Source of the DNA: Geitlerinema sp. BBD 1991-9
GTDB lineage: Bacteria; Cyanobacteriota; Cyanobacteriia; Cyanobacteriales; Geitlerinemataceae
Assembly: GCA_001657325.1 (NCBI GenBank)
Contig: LWRO01000019.1
Coordinates: 62,001 to 126,000, forward strand
Length of the DNA stretch: 64,000 nucleotides
Direction: 5' to 3'
In this document: positions 18,429 through 28,010 of the stretch, piece by piece
How the letters are laid out: each line of letters opens with the position of its first letter
Position numbering within the stretch: the stretch's first letter is position 1
Program-made: the position numbers and the translations under genes
The notes under the pieces: model-generated
What the model saw: only the letters and a program-made list of their open reading frames with translations
The model's database searches: none
Told to the model about the DNA's origin: nothing

Positions 18429-18758
18429 GTGCAAAACACTCGCTTAAATACTTTGTTCGATGTGACGTTTGAACGATTGCAGCAGTGGTTGGGCAATCCT
18501 TGGCGGCGAATTTCGATCTTGACGATTGGGTTGTTGTTTGGCTTTTTTCTGGGAACAGCGGTTTCGACCATTGCCGGACAAAAGGCACTGTTGGACATGA
18601 CGGTGTCACTGTTGCTATTGTTGGTCACGGAGGCAATTAACTGGTTAGTGTACGCCCGCCGTCGATCGACCCCTTCATTTCTGGTCGATACCCTGAGCGC
18701 CACAAAAATTGGCTTGGTGTATAGTCTGTTTGTAGAAGCCTTTAAACTCGGTTCCTAA
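18429..18758 (+). CDS. ycf20: Ycf20 family (DUF565) membrane protein
   Basis: 109 residues from the GTG at 18429, which gives the family-like N-terminus QNTRLNTLFD; a TTG frame starts at 18405. Two hydrophobic helices follow the conserved QWLGNPWRRISILTIGLLFGFFLG block. Ycf20 is encoded in cyanobacteria and algal plastids; mutants of the algal and plant versions are affected in thermal dissipation, but the mechanism is unknown. It is probably co-transcribed with glycerate kinase, whose start lies 17 bp after the stop. Confidence 0.82.
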   Translation: MQNTRLNTLFDVTFERLQQWLGNPWRRISILTIGLLFGFFLGTAVSTIAGQKALLDMTVSLLLLLVTEAINWLVYARRRSTPSFLVDTLSATKIGLVYSLFVEAFKLGS

Positions 18759-18775
18759 GTTCGGCAAACTCACCC

Positions 18776-19825
18776 ATGGACGACCTGAAATCGCAACTAA
18801 TACAAGCGATTGAAACTCTGGACGATACGCTGTCGTCCTGGCTGCAACAGCGAGAATTACAAAACGATCGACGGGCGAAGGCATTTGGTATTATATCGGA
18901 GACGGTTGGCGAATCGATCGATCGACGGTTGCAGCTTTTACGGAAGTTGGCAGATACTGAGTTTGTCGGAATGCCCTTAAAGGATCGATCGAACGCTCAC
19001 TTCTGGCCGACCCTCTGGGATTTGTGGCTTCCCCTGGCGTTGCAACTGGCCGAAGAACGCCGTCAGCTCGATCGACCCTTCGTTCAAGGAATTCTCGGCG
19101 GCCAGGGAACTGGGAAAACCACCCTCGCCGCCGCCCTGACGCGGATTCTCAATCGTTTGGGATTCACCGTGGTTAGTGTGTCGATCGACGATCTCTATAA
19201 AACTCACGAAGAACGCCAACAACTCAAACGGGAAGACCCCCGTTTCGTCCGTCGCGGCCCCCCAGGAACGCACGATATCGCCTTGGGACTCGAAGTCCTC
19301 GATCGTCTGCGTCAATCCCAAACCCCGCTTGAAATTCCCCGCTTTGACAAATCGGCTTATGGCGGCGACGGCGATCGATCGACACCGGAAGTCGTGGAAA
19401 AGGCGGATATCGTTTTATTTGAAGGTTGGTTTGTGGGGGCGCGTCCCGTCGATGAAGCTGCGTTCGACAATCCGCCCCCACCCATCGCGACATCGGAAGA
19501 CCAAAACTTCGCCTGCCACTGCAATCGCCTTTTGCGAGACTATCTCCCTTTATGGGAACGACTCGATCGATTGATGGTTCTCTATCCCGTCGATTACCAC
19601 CTCAGTCAACAGTGGCGATTGCAAGCCGAACACGATGCGATCGCCCAGGGAAAAGACGGAATGTCAGATGCGGAAATCTTCGAGTTCGTGGAATACTTTT
19701 GGAAAGCCTTACATCCCCAACTCTTTGTCGATCCGCTCTTTCACGATCGATCTCGGGCGCAATTAGTCGTCAAAATCGAGGCCGATCGATCGATCGGTGA
19801 AATCTCAGGATCGGTTGAAACTTAG
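18776..19825 (+). CDS. glyK: D-glycerate 3-kinase
   Basis: 349 residues. The P-loop is GGQGTGKTTLAAAL (about residues 108-121). The substrate-binding region SIDDLYKTHEERQQLKRED and RRGPPGTHDIALG matches the plant/cyanobacterial GLYK family, as do DIVLFEGWFVGARPV and the DYHLSQQWRLQAEHD block. The enzyme makes 3-phosphoglycerate from glycerate, the last step of photorespiration. Upstream neighbour ycf20 is on the same strand. Confidence 0.9.
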   Translation: MDDLKSQLIQAIETLDDTLSSWLQQRELQNDRRAKAFGIISETVGESIDRRLQLLRKLADTEFVGMPLKDRSNAHFWPTLWDLWLPLALQLAEERRQLDRPFVQGILGGQGTGKTTLAAALTRILNRLGFTVVSVSIDDLYKTHEERQQLKREDPRFVRRGPPGTHDIALGLEVLDRLRQSQTPLEIPRFDKSAYGGDGDRSTPEVVEKADIVLFEGWFVGARPVDEAAFDNPPPPIATSEDQNFACHCNRLLRDYLPLWERLDRLMVLYPVDYHLSQQWRLQAEHDAIAQGKDGMSDAEIFEFVEYFWKALHPQLFVDPLFHDRSRAQLVVKIEADRSIGEISGSVET

Positions 19826-19845
19826 CTGGTAATTCAGGTCGAAAC

Positions 19846-21111
19846 TCAGTTCGCGGACTGACTCGCCACGATGCGATCTTGTAAAATATCGATGGCGCGG
19901 GCGTATTGCGGATCGTCTAAGGTTCCGATTAACGTTCGATCGGTTCTCAAGCTTTCGCGGTCTTCTTCCATCAGTTCCACTTCGATATCTGGTGGAATGC
20001 CTTCTTGGTTGATATCGCGGCCGTTCGGCGTGTAGTATTTGGCGATCGTCACTGCCAGTCCCGAGCCGTTCCCCACTGGACGTACCGATTGCACGAGGCC
20101 TTTTCCAAACGTTTGCGTTCCCACCAACAGAGCGCGGCCGTTATCTTGCAATGCCCCTGAGAGAATTTCGCTGGCGCTAGCCGAACCACCATCGACCAAG
20201 ACCACGAGGGGCTTGTCCGTTAGGGAACGGCCGTTCGCGCGTTGAACTTCAGAAATCCCTTGACGGTTCACCGTTGAAACGATCGTTCCTTCGTCAAACC
20301 ACATCCGCGCGATCTCGATACTTGCTTGCAACAAGCCACCGGGATTCGCTCTCAGGTCGAGGACATATCCTCCAACGTTTTGTTCTTCTAATTCGAGAAT
20401 GGCATCTCGCATTTCCTCGGCGGCAAGTTGGCTGAATTGTGTCAAGCGAACGTAACCAATACCGCCGGAGAGGTCTTCGCGATAGCTGTAGCGAACTGGG
20501 TGAATTTCAATGCGGGCGCGAGTAATCGGAAATTCGATTTCTCGATCGTTGCGGCGGACGGTGAGGACGACTTGCGAGCCAACTGGCCCGCGAATCAAAT
20601 TCACCGCCTCGTTAATATCCATACCTTCTGTGCTGCGTCCGTCAATGGCAACGATGATATCTTGGGATTGAATTCCGGCATTGAACGCTGGTGTATCTTC
20701 AATAGGCGCAACGACAATTAACTTGTTGGTTTCTTCGTCTTGGGCGAGTTGAATTCCAACTCCCGTTAACTCACCCGACGTATCGATTTGCATACTGCGA
20801 AACTCGTCCGGGTCCATGAAGCGGGTATACGGATCGTCGAGTTGTGCGAGCATCTCGCGGATAGCATCGTAGGCTTCTTCAGGAGAACCGTAAGATCGAT
20901 TGAGATAGTCGTTACGAACGGCGCGCCAATCGACCTGATTAAAGGTCGCATCTACATAATTCTTATCAATAATTTGCCAAACTTCATCAATTAGCTCTTT
21001 GGGACTATCCTGAAAAAAAGCTTGCCCCTTCATATGAATGCCCGCACCGATAATCGTCACGGTACTGAGCATTACGACCGTTGCGCCGACGACCAGCCCA
21101 CGAGTTGTCAT
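19846..21111 (-). CDS. Carboxyl-terminal processing protease (S41, Ctp family)
   Basis: 421 residues. It has a signal anchor (GLVVGATVVMLSTVTIIGAG), a PDZ domain (about residues 100-185, with GVGIQLAQ and GIQSQDIIVAIDG) and an S41 protease domain. The catalytic serine lies in GGSASASEILSGAL and the lysine in TQTFGKGLVQS, which give the Ser-Lys dyad. Cyanobacteria carry several such proteases; CtpA processes the D1 precursor, whereas CtpB and CtpC roles are less defined. I cannot tell which paralogue this is. It lies 200 bp downstream of ispG on the same strand. Confidence 0.92.
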   Translation of the reverse strand: MTTRGLVVGATVVMLSTVTIIGAGIHMKGQAFFQDSPKELIDEVWQIIDKNYVDATFNQVDWRAVRNDYLNRSYGSPEEAYDAIREMLAQLDDPYTRFMDPDEFRSMQIDTSGELTGVGIQLAQDEETNKLIVVAPIEDTPAFNAGIQSQDIIVAIDGRSTEGMDINEAVNLIRGPVGSQVVLTVRRNDREIEFPITRARIEIHPVRYSYREDLSGGIGYVRLTQFSQLAAEEMRDAILELEEQNVGGYVLDLRANPGGLLQASIEIARMWFDEGTIVSTVNRQGISEVQRANGRSLTDKPLVVLVDGGSASASEILSGALQDNGRALLVGTQTFGKGLVQSVRPVGNGSGLAVTIAKYYTPNGRDINQEGIPPDIEVELMEEDRESLRTDRTLIGTLDDPQYARAIDILQDRIVASQSAN

Positions 21112-21309
21112 GTCGATAATGCCTTAACTGAGTTTGCCAGAAACACTTGAAACCGGCTACGCCTACTCTAACACAAGCAAATCGATCGAGTCGGGACAGT
21201 TTTCAGACTCGATCGACGATTTGAGAAAAAGAAACAGTGGTCGATGGGGAAGATTGTCCAACACCAGGTTGAGAGTTGGGTTCAATGGTCTTCTATTTAA
21301 GGATGAACT

Positions 21310-22530
21310 TTAAGGATCGACCCAACGACCGTCTGCTTTAATTAAATTAATGAGTTCTTCAACACCGGAATCTTCTGGAACTTTCTTAATTTCTTCCCGT
21401 CCGCGATACAGCGAAATAAAACCTGGCTGTTTGCCAACATATCCATAATCGGCATCGGCCATTTCACCTGGACCATTGACGATACAGCCCATCACAGCAA
21501 TATCTAATCCCGTTAAGTGCTGGGTGGCTTCGCGAACTTTATGCAAGACTTCTTCTAGGTTGAACAACGTGCGACCGCAAGACGGACAAGCGACGTATTC
21601 CACCATCGTCTTCCGCAATCCCAGCGCTTGCAAAATGCTGTAGCAAACGGGAATTTCTTTTTCTGGGGCTTCAGTCAGGGACACGCGAATTGTGTCGCCA
21701 ATCCCTTCAGCTAATAACGTTCCGATTCCCGCTGTAGATTTGATGCGTCCGTACTCTCCATCTCCAGCTTCCGTTACCCCTAAATGTAAGGGATAGTCCA
21801 TTCCCAGTTCGTCCATGCGTTTGGCCATGAGCCGATAGGCTGCCAGCATGACGGGGACGCGGGAAGCTTTGAGGGAAATGACGAGGTTGTGATAGTCGAG
21901 GGATTCGCAGATGCGGATAAATTCTAAGGCCGATTCCACCATGCCTTCGGGGGTGTCGCCATAGCTAAACAGCATCCGTTCGGCGAGAGAACCGTGGTTG
22001 ACACCGATTCGCATCGCTTTGCCTTGGTCGCGCAGGGAAACCACCAAGGGTTCCAGAGTTTCGCGGATTTTGTCACCGATTTCGTCGAATTCGGCTTGGG
22101 TGTATTCGGTTCGATCGACTTTGGGTTTTTCAAAAACGTACAACCCGGGATTAATACGAACTTTATCGACGTGTTTTGCGACTTCGAGCGCGATTTTCAT
22201 GCCGTTGTGGTGGACATCGGCGACGAGGGGAACCTCTTGGTAGGTGTCGCGTAGCTTTTGTTTGATGTCAGCTAAGGTTTTGGCGTGCGCCATGCTCGGA
22301 ACAGTCACGCGCACGATTTCGCACCCGATTTCGTGGAGGCGGCGAATCGCAGCGATAGAACCCTTTACGTCCATCGTGTCTTCGTTGATCATCGACTGCA
22401 CGACGACGGGATGACCTCCGCCAATGGTAACGTTCCCGACTTTGACCGGACGGGTTTTGCGGCGATGGATGGTCGTGTCGAAGGCGGCGGCGGGCGATGC
22501 GCTTTGAGTCAGTGTTGGCAGTGTTTGCAT
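21310..22530 (-). CDS. ispG: (E)-4-hydroxy-3-methylbut-2-enyl-diphosphate synthase
   Basis: 406 residues, the usual size of the bacterial enzyme without the plant insert. An N-terminal TIM-barrel part ([24 protein letters not shown]) is followed by the iron-sulfur domain, where CPSCGR and, 30 residues on, [10 protein letters not shown] supply the three cysteines for the 4Fe-4S cluster. IspG makes HMBPP in the MEP isoprenoid pathway, in cyanobacteria with ferredoxin as reductant. No riboswitch or regulatory site was recognised upstream. Confidence 0.97.
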   Translation of the reverse strand: MQTLPTLTQSASPAAAFDTTIHRRKTRPVKVGNVTIGGGHPVVVQSMINEDTMDVKGSIAAIRRLHEIGCEIVRVTVPSMAHAKTLADIKQKLRDTYQEVPLVADVHHNGMKIALEVAKHVDKVRINPGLYVFEKPKVDRTEYTQAEFDEIGDKIRETLEPLVVSLRDQGKAMRIGVNHGSLAERMLFSYGDTPEGMVESALEFIRICESLDYHNLVISLKASRVPVMLAAYRLMAKRMDELGMDYPLHLGVTEAGDGEYGRIKSTAGIGTLLAEGIGDTIRVSLTEAPEKEIPVCYSILQALGLRKTMVEYVACPSCGRTLFNLEEVLHKVREATQHLTGLDIAVMGCIVNGPGEMADADYGYVGKQPGFISLYRGREEIKKVPEDSGVEELINLIKADGRWVDP

Positions 22531-22696
22531 GATTCCTGTGCAGTGTTTCTGGTAGCAAGGAGATCGGGAATAGGTTACCTTTCAGGTTGCCACAGATGGG
22601 GACGCTTTGGGACGGTCTTAGACTCGCTACCGCTTAAAAATACCGAAATCCCGCTGAGGATTTCGGCGTATTCGTCGGTGTATTCGCTAGAAGATG

Positions 22697-23161
22697 TTAG
22701 ATCGAAACGGTTAGATTACTGTCCGATTTCTTCGAGAACTTCTTCTCCGTATTCTTCGACGACTCCTTCAATGTCTTCGAGTCCGAACTCTTCTTCTTCA
22801 AACTCCTCTCCGAACTCTTCTTCTTCAAATTCTTCCCCGAACTCTTCTTCTTCAAACTCCTCTCCGAACTCTTTTCTTCCCCGAACTCTTCTTCTTCAAA
22901 CTCCTCTCCGAACTCTTCCTCTTCAAACTCCTCTCCGAACTCTTCTTCTTCAAATTCTTCCCCGAACTCTTCTTCTTCAAATTCCTCCTCTTCAAACTCC
23001 TCCTCGAACTCTTCTTCCTCAATTTGGGAGATCGAACCGTTATCTCGATCGATCGTTTCAGCCTTGGCCGGCCTGAGCATTATGAAGATTGAAGTCGAGC
23101 CAGCAATGGCAAATGCCATCAAAGCAGAGGCAGTTCGGTTCAACTTAGTTAGATTAGACAT
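22697..23161 (-). CDS. Secreted Glu/Phe-rich 9-residue-repeat protein with frameshifted tail
   Basis: 154 residues from the ATG at 23161, preceded by AAGGA. A signal peptide (about residues 5-35, ending RPAKAE) leads into repeats of GEEFEEEEF encoded by 27-bp units. One unit (22864-22880) is only 17 bp long, so the frame shifts. The present frame then reads KSS- and LKKKSS-type basic repeats to the stop at 22697. In the frame before the deletion the repeats would stay acidic and end GLEDIEGVVEEYGEEVLEEIGQ, stop at 22716. That conserved-looking end suggests the acidic form is ancestral. Function unknown; the acidic form might bind cations. Confidence 0.6.
   Translation of the reverse strand: MSNLTKLNRTASALMAFAIAGSTSIFIMLRPAKAETIDRDNGSISQIEEEEFEEEFEEEEFEEEEFGEEFEEEEFGEEFEEEEFGEEFEEEEFGEEKSSERSLKKKSSGKNLKKKSSERSLKKKSSDSKTLKESSKNTEKKFSKKSDSNLTVSI
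22716..23034 (-). repeat. 27-bp microsatellite-like coding repeat array
   Basis: Degenerate 27-bp units with TTCTTCTTC-type and CCGAACTC-type segments span this interval in the repeat protein. One 17-bp unit at 22864-22880 breaks the period. Such arrays are prone to slippage. Confidence 0.75.
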
Positions 23162-23197
23162 TGTGAACTCATCCTTAAAATAGTTGCAAAACTTCAC

Positions 23198-23635
23198 AAA
23201 AAATCAGGCAAAACACACTAAATCTCTCCAAAATAATGCAAAAAAATAAATTTGACAACAAGCAAATGCATCGATTTGTTAAAAGGAGAAGTCATTCCGA
23301 TCTCCAGTATCGATCGAACTGCCAACAGCACTTGTGCGATCGTGTTTTGACGAGTCGCCCTTTAAAAAGCTCGATCGATGCGAGAAACCGCACTTGAGAT
23401 CGAGCTTGGTTCGCAGTGAGACAAACGCCATCCGAACCCATCACAAGCCCCTCGCGCATCTGAACTCGGCCGAGGTATCCGTGACGGTTTTGCAACGTGT
23501 GAGCTATATATAAGTGAAGATATCGAAAAACACCCACCCCTCGAGATTCCCGACCTGTAAACTGACATCAGAGCGTTTCCATCCACTGCAATAGAGGGTG
23601 TCGTACCCGTTCCCTTGACGTCTCTGTCATATCCC
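23198..23635. other. Intergenic region upstream of the adenylate cyclase gene
   Basis: About 440 bp between divergent genes. It is AT-rich near 23200-23280 (promoter side of the repeat-protein gene). A TATATAA near 23511 could be a -10-like element for the cyclase, but no clear -35 is paired with it. No RNA gene recognised. Confidence 0.3.
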
Positions 23636-25156
23636 ATGACCCAGTCTCCCCAAAACTCTCCTGCCGATCCTAAAGCAACACTGTTACTCATAGACGATCG
23701 ACCCGAAAACTTACGATTGCTATCGCGGATGTTGGCGAGAAAAGGCTACGAGACGCGCAGTGTAACCACAGGAAAAATGGGTCTGGTCGTTGCCGAAGCC
23801 GATCCGCCCGACTTAATTCTCCTCGATATCAGTATGCCGGAAATGGACGGCTTTGAGGTGTGCCAGCATCTCAAAGCCAATTCGAGTACAGCGGGAATTC
23901 CCGTCATTTTCATTAGCGCCCTCGACGATGTCATGGACAAAGTGAAGGCGTTCTCCTCGGGGGGGGTCGATTACATCAGCAAGCCGTTTCAGTTTGCCGA
24001 AGTTCTCGCCCGCATCGAAAACCAACTCAAGCTCAAACGCCTGCAAGCACAACTCGAAGCACAAAACGCCCAATTGCAACGAGAGATCGGCGAACGAATT
24101 CGCGCTGAAGAAGCCTTACGAGAAAAAGAACAATATCTCCGATTAATTCTCGACAACATTCCGCAACAAGTGTTTTGGAAAGATACGAACCTCGTTTTCT
24201 TAGGATGTAACCAAAATTGGGCGAACGCGGCTCAATTAAGCAGTCCCGATGAGGTTGTTGGCAAGACTGACTACGATTTGTTCGACGATCCCGAAATTGC
24301 CGAACAGTTTCGCGAACAAGACCGTCAAATTATTGAATCCGATACGCCCCAACTCCACGTCGTCGCCACGAAACAAAAACTCGGCCCTGGCGGACAGCGC
24401 GTTTGGCTCGATATCAACAAACTGCCCATTCACAACGATCGAGGCGAAGCGATTGGGATTTTAGGGGTTCTCGACGACATTACCCAACGAAAACTCGCAG
24501 ACGAAGCCCTCAAAGCGGAAAAGCAAAAGTCCGAGCACCTGTTGTTGAACATTTTGCCCCGTGCCATCGTCGATCGACTCAAGCAACTCGAAGGGCCGAT
24601 CGCCGATCGATTTGACAACGCCACCGTCCTGTTCGCTGATATTGTCGGATTTACCGCCTTAGCCTCTCAAACGTCTCCAGTCGAACTCGTCAACTTACTC
24701 AATCAAATTTTTTCGATTTTCGATCGACTGGCGGAAAAACACGGCTTAGAAAAAATCAAGACCATCGGCGATGCCTACATGGTAGCCGGTGGACTGCCAG
24801 TTCCCCGTCCCGACCATGCTGAAGCCATCGCCAACATGGCCTTGGATATGCTCGAAGCGATCTCCAACTTCCAATTGGACTTGCATACGCCCGTGCAAAT
24901 TCAAATTCGCGCTGGAATTAACAGCGGTCCCGTCGTGGCCGGTGTGATTGGTATTAAAAAGTTCATCTACGATTTATGGGGAGATGCCGTCAACGTTGCC
25001 AGTCGCATGGAATCGACCGGCGTACCAGGGCGCATTCAAGTCACGAGCGACACTTACGATCGGCTCAAAGATCGCTTTATCTTTGAAGAACGGGGTATTG
25101 TGTCGGTGAAAGGAAAAGGCGAGATGACGACCTATTGGCTCGTCGGACGGTGTTAG
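23636..25156 (+). CDS. Response regulator-PAS-class III adenylate cyclase
   Basis: 506 residues from the ATG at 23636. Domain order: receiver (about residues 10-125) with the acidic pair LLIDDRPEN, phospho-acceptor LILLDISMPEMDG and SKPF lysine; a coiled coil (about 125-165); PAS (about 170-290, ILDNIPQQVFWKDTNLVFLG); and a class III cyclase domain (about 320-506). Metal aspartates are in LFADIVGFT and KTIGDAYM. The Lys in EKIKTIGD and Asp in YDLWGDAVN are the ATP-type specificity pair, and the Arg in NVASRMES is present. It therefore likely makes cAMP in response to phosphorylation and a PAS signal. The hybrid kinase 140 bp downstream is a candidate partner. Confidence 0.92.
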   Translation: MTQSPQNSPADPKATLLLIDDRPENLRLLSRMLARKGYETRSVTTGKMGLVVAEADPPDLILLDISMPEMDGFEVCQHLKANSSTAGIPVIFISALDDVMDKVKAFSSGGVDYISKPFQFAEVLARIENQLKLKRLQAQLEAQNAQLQREIGERIRAEEALREKEQYLRLILDNIPQQVFWKDTNLVFLGCNQNWANAAQLSSPDEVVGKTDYDLFDDPEIAEQFREQDRQIIESDTPQLHVVATKQKLGPGGQRVWLDINKLPIHNDRGEAIGILGVLDDITQRKLADEALKAEKQKSEHLLLNILPRAIVDRLKQLEGPIADRFDNATVLFADIVGFTALASQTSPVELVNLLNQIFSIFDRLAEKHGLEKIKTIGDAYMVAGGLPVPRPDHAEAIANMALDMLEAISNFQLDLHTPVQIQIRAGINSGPVVAGVIGIKKFIYDLWGDAVNVASRMESTGVPGRIQVTSDTYDRLKDRFIFEERGIVSVKGKGEMTTYWLVGRC

Positions 25157-25299
25157 GACGAGATCGATGTCACAATGGAAACATTCAATCCGTTTCGTGC
25201 ATCTTTACGGTTTAACGGACGTCATTTCAGGGTGAAAGGCTTTTTGTGTTGCAAGTCATCCCATTTTAGGCGGGTGACAACTCGTTCGTTTTTTTACCG

Positions 25300-27258
25300 A
25301 TGACTGTCGAATCTCAAGCGCACGCCGTCATTCTTATCGTAGACGACAACCCGACCAATCTCGGTGTGCTGTCGGCCCATCTAGAATGTGCGGGTTTTTC
25401 GTTGCGGGTTGCTCAAGATGGCGAAAGTGCTTTGCAGGCAGTTACGTATCGAGTTCCCGACCTCATTTTGCTCGATATTCTCATGCCGGGACTCGATGGA
25501 TTTGAAACCTGCCGCCGTTTGAAGAACAATCCCCTCACCCGGGAAATTCCAGTGATTTTCATGAGCGCCTTGTCCGATGCCGTCGATAAGGTGAAAGGCC
25601 TGTCGATCGGTGCAGTCGATTACATCACGAAACCGTTCCAGCGAGAGGAAGTTCTCGCGCGAATTCGCCTGCACTTAAAACTGAGCCGCCTCGCACAAGC
25701 CCTTGCCGATCGAAACCATCGTTTGGAAGAAGAAATTCAGCAGCGACATCACGCAGAAGGTGCCAATCGGGCGAAAAGTCAGTTTCTCGCCAAGATGAGC
25801 CACGAGTTACGAACCCCTCTAAATGCCATTCTGGGCTTCAGTCAACTGATGGCGCGAGATCCGAGCTTAACGTCGCAACAGGAGGAGTACTTAAGAATTA
25901 TCTGTCGCAGTGGCGAACACCTGTTAACGCTCGTTAACGATGTCTTGGAACTGTCGAAAATCGAAGCGGGGAAAGTGACCCTGAAAGAAACACCGTTCGA
26001 TCTCGATCGACTCCTGCAAGGTTTGCGGGATATGTTGCAATGGCGGGCGAACGCGAAACAGCTGGCGTTGGAGTTTTACCGAGCCGACGACGTACCGCAG
26101 TACGTATGCGCTGACGAAGGCAAGTTGCGACAGGTGTTGATTAATTTACTCAGTAACGCGATTAAGTTTACAGAGATCGGTCACGTGATGTTGCGGTTGG
26201 GTGCCAAACGACAAGGGGGCGATCGCGTGATGTTGTATTTCGAGGTAGAAGACACCGGTTCCGGTATCGCTCCCGACGAGTTAGATGTGATTTTTGAGGC
26301 CTTCGTGCAAACGCAAACCGGACATCGCGCCCAGGAAGGGACGGGATTGGGGTTACCCATCTGCCGTCAGTTGGTGCAATTAATGGGGGGCGAAATCACG
26401 ATCGATAGCGCTGTGGGCGTCGGGACGATCTTACACTTCCACGTTCCAGTGACGGTCGAGGTCAAACCCGAACCCGAATTGGCGAGGTCGATTGCTGTTG
26501 AAGAACGATCGAACGCTCGTGTGGTTAGCTTGATTTCTGAAGGTGACGTTCCTCGGATACTCGTTGTTGACGATTTGCGCGAAAGCCGACAGCTTCTCAC
26601 CAATTTGTTAGAGATGACGGGGTTTGAAGTCCGCGAGGCTGAAGACGGACGAGTGGCGATCGACCTCTGGAGATCGTGGCAACCGGATCTGATTTGGATG
26701 GACGTGCGAATGCCGGTGATGGATGGATACGAGGCCACGCGACAAATTAAAGCGGAACGAGACGAGAAGGGACTGGTCAACCCAAAAGCCATTATTGCGT
26801 TGACGGCTAGTGCGTTTGAAGAAGATCGAGCGGCGGTGTTAGCCGTCGGATGTGACGATTTCGTGCGGAAACCGTTTCGCGAAGCGGAAATCTTCGATAA
26901 AATTGCCCGACATTTGGGGGTTCGGTATCGCTACGAAGCGCGAGGTGACGTGCCTTTCGATCGAGAATCGGATGGGGTTCGAGAACCGGTGTTAGAGGAC
27001 TTAGCGCAGATGTCTGAGGCTTGGTGCGAGCGGCTGCGCTGGGGAGCGATGTCGGCGAACGAGACGGTGGTTCGAGAAGCGATCGCGGAAATTCCGGAAT
27101 CCCAGGAAAGTTTTGCAAGAGGGTTGATCGCTTGGGTCGAAGATTTCCGCTTCGATAAGATTTTTGCCTTGATGCAGGTATGGGAGACGGAAGTTAGCGA
27201 GATCGAGAATGCCGCCAATTGGCAAGAATCTTTGAGTCGAGATTCTTCGAGTCTCTGA
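25300..27258 (+). CDS. Hybrid sensor histidine kinase (REC-HisKA-HATPase-REC)
   Basis: 652 residues, no membrane segment. Receiver 1 (about 10-125: IVDDNPTN, LILLDILMPGLDG, TKPF) leads through a coiled coil to HisKA with the phospho-His in AKMSHELRTPLNAI (about 164-177). The ATPase follows (about 270-385: N box LINLLSNAIKFT, EDTGSGI, EGTGLGLPI). Receiver 2 (about 418-545) has ILVVDDLRES, LIWMDVRMPVMDG and RKPF. A C-terminal helical tail of about 90 residues follows. It is a soluble kinase fed by another kinase through its N-terminal receiver, and may pass phosphate to the cyclase's receiver; this is inferred from adjacency. Confidence 0.92.
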   Translation: MTVESQAHAVILIVDDNPTNLGVLSAHLECAGFSLRVAQDGESALQAVTYRVPDLILLDILMPGLDGFETCRRLKNNPLTREIPVIFMSALSDAVDKVKGLSIGAVDYITKPFQREEVLARIRLHLKLSRLAQALADRNHRLEEEIQQRHHAEGANRAKSQFLAKMSHELRTPLNAILGFSQLMARDPSLTSQQEEYLRIICRSGEHLLTLVNDVLELSKIEAGKVTLKETPFDLDRLLQGLRDMLQWRANAKQLALEFYRADDVPQYVCADEGKLRQVLINLLSNAIKFTEIGHVMLRLGAKRQGGDRVMLYFEVEDTGSGIAPDELDVIFEAFVQTQTGHRAQEGTGLGLPICRQLVQLMGGEITIDSAVGVGTILHFHVPVTVEVKPEPELARSIAVEERSNARVVSLISEGDVPRILVVDDLRESRQLLTNLLEMTGFEVREAEDGRVAIDLWRSWQPDLIWMDVRMPVMDGYEATRQIKAERDEKGLVNPKAIIALTASAFEEDRAAVLAVGCDDFVRKPFREAEIFDKIARHLGVRYRYEARGDVPFDRESDGVREPVLEDLAQMSEAWCERLRWGAMSANETVVREAIAEIPESQESFARGLIAWVEDFRFDKIFALMQVWETEVSEIENAANWQESLSRDSSSL

Positions 27259-27489
27259 GAAAACGCGCAGTCTCAGTATCGATCGAACTCGGACTTCCCC
27301 GAAATTCTACAACGCTCGATCGATTTCAAATTGAGTAAAATCTCTATTTTACAGAATCGATCGTCTTGATAAGCTTCGAGACATCTTATCAGTCCATACC
27401 TTCTCAGTCATCCGTCACCCGCGTTGGCTCGTCTGGGTCGTGGATGCCTGTTCGAGGGGAACTGAATAACGGTCGATCGGGGTGCATTG

Positions 27490-27996
27490 ATGTTCAGACT
27501 GCATCGAACAGCTTCAAGTGGGTTTACGCTGGTTGAAGGGTTAGTCGTCATAACGATACTCGGGATTCTCACTGCCATTGCCGCACCGAGCTGGCTAGCC
27601 TTCGTCAACCAACAGCGACTCGCTGAAGCGAACGAAAAAATTTATCTGACGATGCGAGACGCGCAAACCCGCGCGATCGCCAATAAAAATATCTGGCAAG
27701 CGAGTTTTCGCGAAATTGACGGTCGCATTCAAGCTGCCGTTCATCCAGCCAACGAAAATCCGAGTTTTTGGGACAGTTTATCGCCATCGGTTCGCTTCGA
27801 CACCGTGAATACGTCGTTGCGAGAATCTGGTGGGTTGCACTACATCCGCTTCAACGATCGCGGACGTATCCACGGACAACTCGGGCGCGTTACCCTCGTC
27901 ACTCAGCACGGCGGTGAAGCAAAGCGCTGTACGATCGCTTCGACGTTACTCGGTGTCGTTCGCAAAGCGCGAGACCGACAGTGCAATCGAAACTAA
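27490..27996 (+). CDS. Type IV pilin-like / GspH-FimT-type pseudopilin
   Basis: 168 residues. The N-terminus has a class III signal: a short basic leader, then SSGFTLVEGLVVITILGILTAIAAPSW, where prepilin peptidase would cut before Phe, with the usual Glu replaced by position +5 Glu in TLVEG. The rest is beta-rich as in FimT/GspH minor pilins (VNQQRLAEANEKIYLTMRDAQTRAIANK). No pilus operon surrounds it; cyanobacteria often scatter minor pilins. Two cysteines near the C-terminus could form a disulfide. Confidence 0.82.
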   Translation: MFRLHRTASSGFTLVEGLVVITILGILTAIAAPSWLAFVNQQRLAEANEKIYLTMRDAQTRAIANKNIWQASFREIDGRIQAAVHPANENPSFWDSLSPSVRFDTVNTSLRESGGLHYIRFNDRGRIHGQLGRVTLVTQHGGEAKRCTIASTLLGVVRKARDRQCNRN

Positions 27997-28010
27997 CATC
28001 CAACCTCCCG

